From the NCBI RefSeq assembly GCF_039538005.1, contig NZ_BAABBO010000001.1:558001-622000 (forward strand): DNA of 64,000 nt, written 5' to 3'. Origin of the DNA: Allohahella marinimesophila. GTDB lineage: Bacteria; Pseudomonadota; Gammaproteobacteria; Pseudomonadales; Oleiphilaceae. The notes under the pieces were generated by a model. The model ran no database searches, was not told where the DNA came from, and saw only the letters and a list, made by a program, of their open reading frames with translations. Of this stretch, positions 7,836 to 15,628 are shown piece by piece (position 1 is the first letter of the stretch; every line of letters starts with the position of its first letter). A program made the position numbers and the translations under genes.

Positions 7836-9026
7836 ATGACTGATTCAGACAGGCAATCGCACAAGCGGGCCGTACTCGAGCACGCACTTGGTGTTCCGTT
7901 CACGAACAATAATACCCTTCGCATACTCAGAAACGGCTGTCAGATATTTCCTGCCATGCTTGAGGCCGTGAGGCAGGCGAATGAGCGTATCGAGTTCCTG
8001 ACCTTTGTCTACTGGACTGGTGATATTGCTGTCGAATTTGCTGAAGCCCTGGCTGAAAAGGCGAGAGAGGGGCTGTGTGTGCGGGTACTACTTGATAGTT
8101 ATGGCGCAGCCACGATGAACGATGATCTACTGGATGCCATGCGCGAGGCGGGTGTCATCATTCGCTGGTTTCGGCCAATGGCGACCTGGAAAGTCTGGAG
8201 AAGCGATCACAGGACCCACCGCAAGATTCTGCTCGTCGACCAGTGCATTGGCTTTACCGGTGGGGTCGGTATCGCGTCGCAATGGGAGGGCGACGCCGAA
8301 AATCCAGAGCAATGGCGCGACACGCATTTTCAGCTGACGGGCCCTTGTCTCGAAGGCATGCATGCAGCTTTCCTGGGTAACTGGGTAGACGAAGGTCGCC
8401 TGGTGGAACCAGATCTCATGTCTCCGGTCAGCCTTCCCGAGCACGTCCGTCTGCCGGGTAGCGATATTTTTGAAAACGTGACTATACAGGTGCTGAAGTC
8501 CAGCTCAGCCCTCGGCTGGTCGGATGTCGCCACCCTGATACAGGCGCTGCTGTTTTCAGCCCGTCGCGAAGTGAGAATCGCCACTGCTTATTTTGTGCCC
8601 GATCCGGTGCTGATCGATCTGCTGGCCGCTACGGTGGCCCGTGGGGTGTCGATTACCGTCATGCTGCCAGGTCGACACACCGATCAGCGTGTCTCGCAGC
8701 TGGGCGGCGAAGACGGTTTCCGGCGCTTGCTCGATGCTGGCGTGACACTGTTGCTGTATCAGAAAACCATGCTGCATACCAAGTTGATCATCGTCGACGG
8801 CGAGCTCGTCTGCATTGGGTCGGCGAACTTCAATCAGCGTTCGATGCAGAAGGATGAAGAGATCAGCATGGTGGTCGATTCTGTGGCCGTAGCCGAGCGT
8901 CTGAATGCGGACTTCGATGCTGACTCGGAACATTGCGAGCCCATCGACTTCACCAGATGGACACAGCGCTCGCTCTGGCAGCGGGCTGGCGAAGTGGCCA
9001 TGAAGCCATTCAAGCAACAGCTCTAG
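7836..9026 (+). CDS. Phospholipase D-family protein, cardiolipin synthase-like
   Basis: Carries two HKD motifs of the PLD superfamily: HRKILLVDQCIGFTGGVG in the first half, and HTKLIIVDGELVCIGSANFNQRS in the second. Two such motifs and a length near 400 aa fit bacterial cardiolipin synthase (ClsB type), which condenses phospholipids to cardiolipin. The frame is open from 7686, overlapping the AI-2E gene, but GGAG stands 5 nt before the ATG at 7836, giving MTDSDRQSHKRAVLEHALGV. An ATG at 7773 is the other candidate. There is no N-terminal membrane anchor, as in ClsB. Other PLD-type activities cannot be excluded. Confidence 0.88.
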   Translation: MTDSDRQSHKRAVLEHALGVPFTNNNTLRILRNGCQIFPAMLEAVRQANERIEFLTFVYWTGDIAVEFAEALAEKAREGLCVRVLLDSYGAATMNDDLLDAMREAGVIIRWFRPMATWKVWRSDHRTHRKILLVDQCIGFTGGVGIASQWEGDAENPEQWRDTHFQLTGPCLEGMHAAFLGNWVDEGRLVEPDLMSPVSLPEHVRLPGSDIFENVTIQVLKSSSALGWSDVATLIQALLFSARREVRIATAYFVPDPVLIDLLAATVARGVSITVMLPGRHTDQRVSQLGGEDGFRRLLDAGVTLLLYQKTMLHTKLIIVDGELVCIGSANFNQRSMQKDEEISMVVDSVAVAERLNADFDADSEHCEPIDFTRWTQRSLWQRAGEVAMKPFKQQL

Positions 9027-9119
9027 ACAGGGTGCTAGCGTGTGCCAGTTCACAGCTCACAGCTTGTCGATATGGCCTAATACAGGGACGCTTAGAATAA
9101 TCATGCCATGGATGCCTGT

Positions 9120-10130
9120 ATGTCTTTCCCGCTCAATGTCTTTCTCGCCGCTTCGATAGCCTTATCACTGATCGCCTGCAGCAGCAGCGATAACGACAGT
9201 GATCCTGTCCAGAATTCAGATCCCGTTGCGCAACAGCCGGACCGCAGTGGGGCAGGGCAGACGCCGCCGGGTGAGCCGCAGGTGCTCACTGGTGTCTTTC
9301 TGGACAGCCCGGTCGCCAATATTGACTATCGTACCGCAAGCCGTTCGGGTGTGACCTCTGCGCAGGGGGAGTTTACCTACCTGCCGGGCGAAAGCGTCAC
9401 CTTCGCCATAGGTGATCTCGCGCTGCCTGAAGTCACTGCAGCGCCAGTGGTCACTCCTCTGGACATGTCAGCCGACGCCACCATCAACGATGAGGTGACC
9501 AATATCATCCGCCTCCTGCAGTCGCTGGATGTGGACGGCAACCCTGAAAACGGGATCACCATTTCTGAGCAGGCCAAACTGAATGCCACGCAGGTCATCT
9601 TTGCGCAGACGGTTGCAGATTTTGCGGCATCAACTGCGGTCACACAGCTTCTACCCAACTCCGGGCTGAGTATCATTCGCATCGGCCTGATCCCTGTCAT
9701 CGATGCTATCAGCCATCTTGAAGCTCAACTGGCCCGACTTGAGGGCTCCATCGATCCCGGTGCCGATGGTGATCCTGTCACGCCTGACACACGCCCCTAT
9801 GATCCGGCAAGTCCTTCGGGTCTTTGGGTGCTGGAGCCCACTGCAGAGAATGGTCTTGCGAGTGCCGTGCTGGTGAGCTTCGTCAGCGATGACAATCTGT
9901 TGGTCACTCGGCGCTGCCTGGTGAACGGCGCGATGACAGACGTGCTACTGCAAGGCACCTGGCAATTCAATACAGGCAATGGCGTTATCTCGACCTTCAT
10001 CGTGAGAAGTGCTGACCAGGTGTGTGACGATAATAGTGATGATGTTTTCAGTACCCGGCGGCTTCGCTGGCAGGATGGCACACTGCAAGCGCTGTCGGTC
10101 GAAGGTGAGGCCTATCCTTTCGACCGCTGA
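9120..10130 (+). CDS. Hypothetical lipoprotein
   Basis: About 336 aa. The N-terminus MSFPLNVFLAASIALSLIAC ends in a good lipobox (SLIAC) with acylatable cysteine, followed by an Asp/Ser-rich linker. The frame also opens at 9108 (MDACMSF), but the ATG at 9120 gives the standard signal length. The segment GVFLDSPVANIDYRTASRSG with GEFTYLPGESVTFAIGDLAL resembles a domain repeatedly seen in surface or secreted lipoproteins of marine gammaproteobacteria. The C-terminal half (SGLWVLEPTAENG to the end) looks like a compact beta domain with two cysteines that could pair. Function unknown. It is probably anchored in the outer membrane, since the residue after Cys is Ser, not Asp. Confidence 0.82.
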   Translation: MSFPLNVFLAASIALSLIACSSSDNDSDPVQNSDPVAQQPDRSGAGQTPPGEPQVLTGVFLDSPVANIDYRTASRSGVTSAQGEFTYLPGESVTFAIGDLALPEVTAAPVVTPLDMSADATINDEVTNIIRLLQSLDVDGNPENGITISEQAKLNATQVIFAQTVADFAASTAVTQLLPNSGLSIIRIGLIPVIDAISHLEAQLARLEGSIDPGADGDPVTPDTRPYDPASPSGLWVLEPTAENGLASAVLVSFVSDDNLLVTRRCLVNGAMTDVLLQGTWQFNTGNGVISTFIVRSADQVCDDNSDDVFSTRRLRWQDGTLQALSVEGEAYPFDR

Positions 10131-10218
10131 TCTTCAACTGGATCGCAGCCATAGCAGGCCCTGCTAGCGTACAATGCTCCATCGAGAGTCGTTTTTCTGA
10201 TGTGAGCACTGTTTAGAC

Positions 10219-11013
10219 ATGGATATCGTTTCGCTGTATTTATCCTTCAATGGCCGGCTGGGCCGCTCTGGCTACTGGTTGGCTCTGGCGGGGCTTCTCG
10301 CAGTCACTGGGCTGCTCTGGGCCAATGGCCTGTTCAGTACGGCCTCGCTGCCCCTCTATCTGCTCCTGCTGTATCCCTTCCTTGCCATACTTGCCAAGCG
10401 CAGCCGTGATACTGGCTGGCCCGCCTGGTTGTCGGTGCTGTTTCTCATACCCGGCCTCAATGTTCTGTGGATGATTGTGCTCGGCCTCACGCCTTCCAGA
10501 AAGTCGGTATTCGAGCGAGGACGATTTGATCATGCAGCTGGTACACGGACCCGCCATGCGGCGCAAGGTAGTGCCAGCCCGCGCAGCGACTCTGCTCAAT
10601 CGCAGCACGAGAAAATTGTCTGGTGCCCAAGCTGCGAGCGCAAGATGCGCATCCGATTGCCAGCGCAGGCAGGCGTAGGCCGCTGTGGTAGCTGTCGTGA
10701 GCCTTTCAGAATGGAGATCGATCAGTACGGCCAGATTTTCGTGTACAAGGCGACCACAGGGGGGAAAGCGGGTTCGGGCAGGTCGAGGCAGGATCACTCA
10801 GCACCGGATTCGATTTCGGCCTGCCTGCAGGCGCTGGATCTCGGTCCAGAGGCAGACAAGCTCGCCATCAGAAAGCGCTATCGTCAGAAAATGAAACTCT
10901 GTCATCCGGACAAGGTGGCTGGTGCCGCACCGGATGTGAGGCTGCGGGCAGAGGACGAATCCAAACGGCTGAATCAGGCCTATTCAATGCTCAAGAAGGC
11001 TGGCTACGTGTAA
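10219..11013 (+). CDS. DUF805 / zinc-ribbon / J-domain fusion protein
   Basis: 264 aa with three modules. Residues 1-95 are DUF805-like (FNGRLGRSGYW, AKRSRDTGWPAW) with three or four membrane spans. Residues 136-159 hold a four-cysteine ribbon (CPSC...CGSC). Residues 200-264 form a J domain with HPD at 229-231 (KMKLCHPDKV) and a C-terminal helix ending LNQAYSMLKKAGYV. J domains recruit DnaK and stimulate its ATPase through HPD, so this is likely a membrane-tethered Hsp70 co-chaperone whose zinc ribbon may hold client protein. The J domain is at the C-terminus, as in DjlA-type proteins. It stands alone between the lipoprotein and the convergent ATP-grasp operon. Confidence 0.88.
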   Translation: MDIVSLYLSFNGRLGRSGYWLALAGLLAVTGLLWANGLFSTASLPLYLLLLYPFLAILAKRSRDTGWPAWLSVLFLIPGLNVLWMIVLGLTPSRKSVFERGRFDHAAGTRTRHAAQGSASPRSDSAQSQHEKIVWCPSCERKMRIRLPAQAGVGRCGSCREPFRMEIDQYGQIFVYKATTGGKAGSGRSRQDHSAPDSISACLQALDLGPEADKLAIRKRYRQKMKLCHPDKVAGAAPDVRLRAEDESKRLNQAYSMLKKAGYV

Positions 11014-11040
11014 AGCGTCACTCGGGGCCTCCAGCGGCGC

Positions 11041-12087
11041 TTACATCACGGCGAGTTCGGTCACGCTGAGTTTGCCGCCGTAATAGCGCTTCAGTCTCAC
11101 CTTGCGCTCGAGATCGGCGATGATCGCGCCTGAAAAATCCTTGCCTGTCAGGTCCTCGGCCATGGTAATACCGCCAGGGCTGTCGACATTGATCTCCATC
11201 ATCTTGTTACCGACGATATCCAGTCCGGTAAAATACATGCCGTCGCGGACCAGCTTCGGACCTACTGCCTCAGCCAGGCGCAATGCGTCATCATCAGGTT
11301 CGGCCATCTTGATCTTGCCACCTGCCGAGATATTGGAACGACCATCGCCCGATTCGTTATAGCGCTTGAAGCAGGCATAGACCCCGTCGACTTGCAGTGG
11401 CTTGCCATTCAGCGTGAGTAAGCGAAGATCACCGTCGGCTGCCAGCGGCAGGTACTCCTGTACGATGACATAGCCATCGCGGAGACTGGCTTCGATCATC
11501 TGGTTCAGGTTTGAACTCGACTCCCTGTTGATGATAAACACGCCCTGTCCGCCCGAGCCCTGCAACGGTTTGATGACGGCTTTTCCGCCGAAGCGCTCTA
11601 CCACATTCTTGATCTCGGCAGCATTGTGAACGATGGCGGTCTTTGGTCTAACGAGTTCAGGGTAGGTCTGGAAGTAGGTTTTGTTGGAGGCATCCGTGAG
11701 ATGCGTTGGGTCGTTGAGGACGATGATGCCCTGATTGGCCAGCAGCTGAGCGAATAATAATGCCGAAGGCGGTGCCCATGGACGGGTATTGATTTCGTCG
11801 GCAGGATCGAAGCGAAGCAGGACCACATCCATCTCGCTGAGATTGCAGCGTGTCTTCTCGACTTTGTCGGACTGCAGGTCGGCCAGTAGATCAGTATCGT
11901 CCTCATAATCTGTCCGGCTTGGGCGCGTTACCAAGGCAGCGACTGACTCGTTGGATTCGTAGATGAGATTCCCTATACCGACGAGCACCACTTCGTGACC
12001 CATACCAATGGCACGTCGAGCCAGCCGGATTGTGGTGTAGTTGTCTTTCTCGGTACAGATGTCATTGATGATAAAGGCGAGTTTCAT
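11041..12087 (-). CDS. Glutathione synthetase-like ATP-grasp ligase
   Basis: 348 aa. GshB-like fold: an N-terminal domain (MKLAFIINDICTEKDNYTTIRLARRA, DVVLLRFDPADEINT, LNDPTHLTDASNKTY) and a C-terminal ATP-grasp domain (KAVIKPLQGSGGQGVFII, VIVQEYLPLAADGDLRLL, TGLDIVGNKMMEINVDSPGG). The metal-binding acidic residues and the final N-x-D/N-S-P-G-G match glutathione synthetases. ATP-grasp ligases join a carboxylate to an amine, so it probably adds an amino acid or amine to an acyl substrate; whether that is glutathione is doubtful given its partners. Third gene of a coupled operon: its ATG overlaps the DUF1704 stop by 4 nt. Confidence 0.87.
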   Translation of the reverse strand: MKLAFIINDICTEKDNYTTIRLARRAIGMGHEVVLVGIGNLIYESNESVAALVTRPSRTDYEDDTDLLADLQSDKVEKTRCNLSEMDVVLLRFDPADEINTRPWAPPSALLFAQLLANQGIIVLNDPTHLTDASNKTYFQTYPELVRPKTAIVHNAAEIKNVVERFGGKAVIKPLQGSGGQGVFIINRESSSNLNQMIEASLRDGYVIVQEYLPLAADGDLRLLTLNGKPLQVDGVYACFKRYNESGDGRSNISAGGKIKMAEPDDDALRLAEAVGPKLVRDGMYFTGLDIVGNKMMEINVDSPGGITMAEDLTGKDFSGAIIADLERKVRLKRYYGGKLSVTELAVM

Positions 12088-13301
12088 GATTCAGGTCTTC
12101 CTTGAAAAAGCGCTTCCACGCTGAGAGTGCGAACACGTTCCAGTCTTTCCAGGCAGGCAGTAGATTCGAGGTGACGAGGCAGGAGACGAGGGAGTGACAC
12201 CAGACCATCATCGACGAGTTCCTGTAGAATGAAGCGCTGTTGCAGCGCAAATTTGCCGAGATACAGGAACTCGAGGCTTCCACCGTCTGCGAGATATTCA
12301 AGCAGATTCTGCAGTCCGTGGAGATAGACGGAGTCCTTGGTGAGGCCGCCACCACGGCGGGCCCTCACCGCAATGTCAAAGGCATCTTCAGCGGGTAGGC
12401 CATGCTCCTCGTGAAGCACCGCGAAAATGTCTACAATATTCTTGCGCTGGATGACGAGATCACTGGCGACGACGCGCGCAGCTATGATTCGCAATCGTCT
12501 GGGCGGTAAATACCCGGCCAGATACTCCGCCAGGGTGCCCAGTCCCTCCTGCAGGGCATCGTAATGCGCCAGGCCGACCTCCAGCTGCTTCAACACCTGA
12601 TGATGGCCGTTATAGCGCGTAACGACATGAACACCGACTTCGTGGGCCATCAGCGCTTCAATCCGTTCGGGTGAGAGGTGCACGCTGCGGGCAATTTCAA
12701 GATTGCCGCGATGCACCATCATCATCGAGTTGAGGTCGGGCTGAATGATTACTCTGGAAGCGAGATCCGGCGCTGACTGACGATAGTGTGCGAGGTGTCG
12801 CTCGGCGGCGGCGGCCACATCGTCAGCGCCCGCCGTATCGAGTGTCTGATCTTCATCCTTGACGCTGCGCAAAATCCGTTCAGCCGTATGCAGGAGGGCG
12901 CGATCTGTGCCCCCAAACAGGTCGACCGAGACGGCTACAAAGCCCTCGGTATCACGTAACAGGACGAGTTCGCATTGCAATTCCAGCTCTTTCTGCTTTT
13001 CGAGCAGAAGAGCGTGAATAGCAGGGTGCTCGATATCGTCAACCTGGAGTTCTCTCAGGCTTTTCCGCAGCAGCTTGAAATCGTCCGGAATGTCGACATA
13101 TTCCAGCAAGGGCTCATCCTTGTAACCGCTCTTCTGAAAGGCTTCCCAGATATCATCGTTATGAAGAGGCGACAGGTAATACAGCCAATCCACCTTGTCG
13201 TCGATTCCCACCAGCGCCCGGTCGACTTCGGCCGCTATCGGCGGCAGTGGCCTGAGGTGATCGACTTTCTTACCACTGTCCAGATCCGCTTTTAACGACA
13301 T
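12084..13301 (-). CDS. DUF1704 (QEGLA-motif, MATCAP-like) metallopeptidase
   Basis: 405 aa. Contains HEVGVH (an HExxxH zinc motif) in IEALMAHEVGVHVVTRYNG, then QEGLGTLAEYLAG, the QEGLA-type motif that supplies the third ligand. This is the signature of PF08014/DUF1704. Bacterial members are often labelled as flavohemoglobin-expression modulators, whereas eukaryotic homologues (MATCAP) were shown to be tubulin carboxypeptidases. By analogy this one probably removes a C-terminal amino acid, perhaps tyrosine or glutamate, from a peptide or conjugate; that is inference. It overlaps the upstream gene by 10 nt and the ATP-grasp gene by 4 nt, so the three are translated together. Confidence 0.88.
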   Translation of the reverse strand: MSLKADLDSGKKVDHLRPLPPIAAEVDRALVGIDDKVDWLYYLSPLHNDDIWEAFQKSGYKDEPLLEYVDIPDDFKLLRKSLRELQVDDIEHPAIHALLLEKQKELELQCELVLLRDTEGFVAVSVDLFGGTDRALLHTAERILRSVKDEDQTLDTAGADDVAAAAERHLAHYRQSAPDLASRVIIQPDLNSMMMVHRGNLEIARSVHLSPERIEALMAHEVGVHVVTRYNGHHQVLKQLEVGLAHYDALQEGLGTLAEYLAGYLPPRRLRIIAARVVASDLVIQRKNIVDIFAVLHEEHGLPAEDAFDIAVRARRGGGLTKDSVYLHGLQNLLEYLADGGSLEFLYLGKFALQQRFILQELVDDGLVSLPRLLPRHLESTACLERLERVRTLSVEALFQGRPES

Positions 13302-14110
13302 TGTCTTAGCTCCCGTGTAGCTGCCTCGATGGCATGAGCAAGCCCGCTACGCAGATCTTCCACCACTGGCAGGTAGGCGTGTCCGGTCCATTCGTCCATG
13401 TAGAACTTCTTGTATTCAAGGGTGACAGTGCAGACATCATCTCCGAACTCGGCGAAGACCCACTCCGGCCAATGCCCACCGTCGGGATAGCGGACGTTGC
13501 CGCGAACATCTGGTCTGCGGCCCTGGCAAGGCACCTGAGCGAGCGCCTCGCTGAAAACGTCGATCAGCGAGCCGTAGCGGTCATGATTGAGTTCGGTGAG
13601 TCCAAGGTCGATATCAGGATTGCTTGAAGAAGACGCGGGCGGCGCGTATTCACCATCGCGACGGTGATTATAGGAATGGATGTCGAGAAGTAGTATTTTG
13701 CCGTGAGTGGTGATGAGCGACTTGATCCAGTCGCTCATCAACCCGTAGAAGCGGTCGTGTTGCGCAAGCGAGCGCTCGATCATGGCCTGAGGTGGGCTTT
13801 CCCGCCAGATGCGCTTTCCCCAGGTATGTTCCGGGTTGGTGGCGAGCGCCATATCGCGCGAGCGGTTGAGATCGACTTCGAAGCGGGACGTTCGGCAGAG
13901 AAAATGATCAGGAGCGGCCGAAGCCCAGATATCAGTCAGCGGATCCTCTTCACGTCTGAGTTCAGCTTCGTCGGCCTCCAGGTAGGGGCGAAGCTCCTCT
14001 CGCATGGCATGTCCTGCATGGACTGCTGTAGCCAATACCGGACCGCCGGTGCTGTGAATTACCCAGTTGTCATCGCTCGCTGTGCTCATCGTGAAACCGA
14101 CCAAAATCAT
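13292..14110 (-). CDS. N-formylglutamate amidohydrolase family protein
   Basis: 272 aa from 14110; a start at 14089 (MSTASDDNWVIHSTGG) is equally possible. The family (PF05013, HutG-like) pattern is seen in VHAGHAMREELRPYLEADEAELRREEDPLTD, in LLLDIHSYNHRR (metal-binding DxHS) and in VRYPDGGHWPEWV. Enzymes of this family split N-formyl-glutamate in histidine breakdown, but no hut genes are near. Here it is the first gene of a coupled set with a metallopeptidase and an ATP-grasp ligase, so a peptide- or glutamate-conjugate substrate is more likely than histidine catabolism. Confidence 0.85.
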   Translation of the reverse strand: MILVGFTMSTASDDNWVIHSTGGPVLATAVHAGHAMREELRPYLEADEAELRREEDPLTDIWASAAPDHFLCRTSRFEVDLNRSRDMALATNPEHTWGKRIWRESPPQAMIERSLAQHDRFYGLMSDWIKSLITTHGKILLLDIHSYNHRRDGEYAPPASSSSNPDIDLGLTELNHDRYGSLIDVFSEALAQVPCQGRRPDVRGNVRYPDGGHWPEWVFAEFGDDVCTVTLEYKKFYMDEWTGHAYLPVVEDLRSGLAHAIEAATRELRQCR

Positions 14111-14183
14111 ATCTCCAGCTTGTCTATACAGCTGGGTATACGGCTGGCACAGCGAGATCGATTCTTGTCCTAAAGGCCTACTC

Positions 14184-14208
14184 CTGACGCCTCTGAGAGA
14201 GGCGTCAG
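14184..14208 (-). terminator. GC-rich hairpin at the end of the CHASE2-SH3-M48 operon
   Basis: Perfect 11-bp stem (CTGACGCCTCT / AGAGGCGTCAG) with a 3-nt loop. It overlaps the stop codon of the M48 gene (14205-14207) and lies before the promoter region of the next minus-strand operon. No T-run follows on either strand, so it may be a weak or Rho-assisted terminator or a 3'-end stabiliser. Confidence 0.45.
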
Positions 14209-15095
14209 CGCTTCTTCAGCGGATACAGACCTGTGCTGGCGAGTTGGCCTGACTCCGGGAATCTGGGTGCAAATTCGTTGAGCCTGCTCAATCGGTCAGC
14301 GGGTAGTGGGTGGGTCTTGTACATCAGCCCGCCTTCGTTACTGGCGGCCGATGAATGACCAATTTCCTGCAGCACAACCGGCAGGCCATAGGCCTCATAG
14401 CCTGCCCTGGAGGCCAGCACGATGCCAATCAGATCGGCTTCGTATTCCGCATCTTTATCCAGACCGCGCGCCAGAATCTCGGCCCCGTTGCCAATGAGGT
14501 TGTCCACGACCTGGGTCCGGTTGCGGACCTTGTCGCTGAGTATTTTGGAACCGGTATCGACCAGCTTTGACTGATTCAGTAGTTCGAGGTGATGGCGACG
14601 GACTACGTGACCAATTTCATGGCCTAGAACGCCGGCGAGTTCCGACTCGTTGTTCAGCAGGGCGTAGAGGCCACGGGTAACGAAGATATAGCCGCCTGGA
14701 CTCGCGAAGGCGTTGACGGAATCCGAGTCGATGACGCCGAAGGTCCATTCGAGTCCTGGTCTTTCAGATTGCAGGGCCACCCATTTGCCAACCCGGTTCA
14801 CGTAGCGCTGGAGCTTGGCGTCTGCCACCAGCGGCGCTGCACCGAGCAATCGACCGGCAATTTCACGCCCGATGGCGACCTCTTCATCTTCTGCCACGTC
14901 GGTGGTCAGGATGGAGAGGACCTCGAGCCCTCGGGACAGGTCGCTGACACCTGAACTGTCGTCACCGGGCGCAGTGGACGATGTGGCCTTATTGAGAATA
15001 TCGCCCGCCAGCCCCCCGAGATCGAACGCGATAGCTGGATTGGAGAGTGACAGGCTGACAGTAGCGAGAAGGCAGATGGTGCTGAGCAGTTTCAT
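14205..15095 (-). CDS. M48-family metalloprotease, periplasmic
   Basis: 296 aa. Signal peptide MKLLSTICLLATVSLSLSNPAIA then FDLGG. The M48 catalytic motif HEIGH is in LAGVLGHEIGHVVRRHHLE, with the third-ligand helix in EYEADLIGIVLASRAGY (ExxxD) and a conserved TSDSVNAFASPGGYIFVTRG-type stretch (DSDSVNAFASPGGYIFVTRG). This is the Oma1/BepA-like group of zinc proteases that act on misfolded outer-membrane or periplasmic proteins. It has no TPR domain, unlike BepA, and is shorter. Its ATG overlaps the stop of the SH3 gene by 4 nt, so it is the last gene of the CHASE2-SH3-M48 operon. Confidence 0.93.
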   Translation of the reverse strand: MKLLSTICLLATVSLSLSNPAIAFDLGGLAGDILNKATSSTAPGDDSSGVSDLSRGLEVLSILTTDVAEDEEVAIGREIAGRLLGAAPLVADAKLQRYVNRVGKWVALQSERPGLEWTFGVIDSDSVNAFASPGGYIFVTRGLYALLNNESELAGVLGHEIGHVVRRHHLELLNQSKLVDTGSKILSDKVRNRTQVVDNLIGNGAEILARGLDKDAEYEADLIGIVLASRAGYEAYGLPVVLQEIGHSSAASNEGGLMYKTHPLPADRLSRLNEFAPRFPESGQLASTGLYPLKKR

Positions 15096-15628
15096 CGGTC
15101 GTGCCTCCTGGCAGCGGGTGTGGCGTTGGTAATATCCTCGAAGTACTCGACCGTAGTGCTTTGCAGTCCAGCACGAGCTGCTGCACTTTCCGCCACTGAG
15201 GCGTCTATGCGGTAACTCTCGGCCAGCGAGATCTGTTCAGCACTGAAATTGGCGCTTTTGAGGTCTTCTTCGTCCAGGCCGCGAATACCTGTAGTGGCCA
15301 CGACATTGCCGCTCCCTGCACGGCCGGTCGCCAGACCGAAGGTATCTGCCACCACCGAGCCTTCTGCTGACTTGCCGAAGCGAAGATCCAGGGTTCTGAT
15401 CCAGCCCTCGCTCTGCTGATGCTGAATCCGCGACCAGCCGCCCTTGCGCTCCAGCACCTTCACCGTAGAGGTGGCGCTGAGGGTTGCGATGACTGCGGCA
15501 TCCTTGAAGGGCTCTGTGTAGAGCCTTGATGGCTTACCCAGACTGGCCTCCTTGGCCAGCAAAGGCAGTGGCGCAGATATCAACGCAGCTGCCAGCAAAG
15601 CAATATTAATTCGTCGGTGTCTGTTCAC
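15092..15628 (-). CDS. SH3-domain periplasmic protein
   Basis: 178 aa. The frame runs open back to 15904, but the first 92 codons are a shadow of the CHASE2 gene. The true start is most likely GTG at 15628, preceded by AGGGAAG, giving a signal peptide (VNRHRRINIALLAAALISAP, cut near LLAKE). Residues about 38-85 form a bacterial SH3-like fold (SRLYTEPFKDAAVIATL, VKVLERKGGWSRIQ, EGWIRTLDLRFG). The C-terminal part is rich in Ala, Ser and Gly with no clear domain. SH3b domains often bind peptidoglycan or partner proteins; a scaffold or chaperone role for the M48 protease is inferred from coupling. It overlaps CHASE2 by 23 nt. Confidence 0.85.
   Translation of the reverse strand: MNRHRRINIALLAAALISAPLPLLAKEASLGKPSRLYTEPFKDAAVIATLSATSTVKVLERKGGWSRIQHQQSEGWIRTLDLRFGKSAEGSVVADTFGLATGRAGSGNVVATTGIRGLDEEDLKSANFSAEQISLAESYRIDASVAESAAARAGLQSTTVEYFEDITNATPAARRHDR

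Noticed and set aside
10152..10166. 15-nt palindrome TAGCAGG-C-CCTGCTA after the lipoprotein gene
   Set aside because: The arms are only 7 bp with a 1-nt centre, too tight to loop as RNA and without T-run; possible by chance or a weak operator, not enough to call.
12084..13301. Flavohemoglobin expression-modulating protein as a functional name
   Set aside because: That label is inherited from database naming. The HExxxH and QEGLG motifs point to a peptidase and no flavohemoglobin gene is near.
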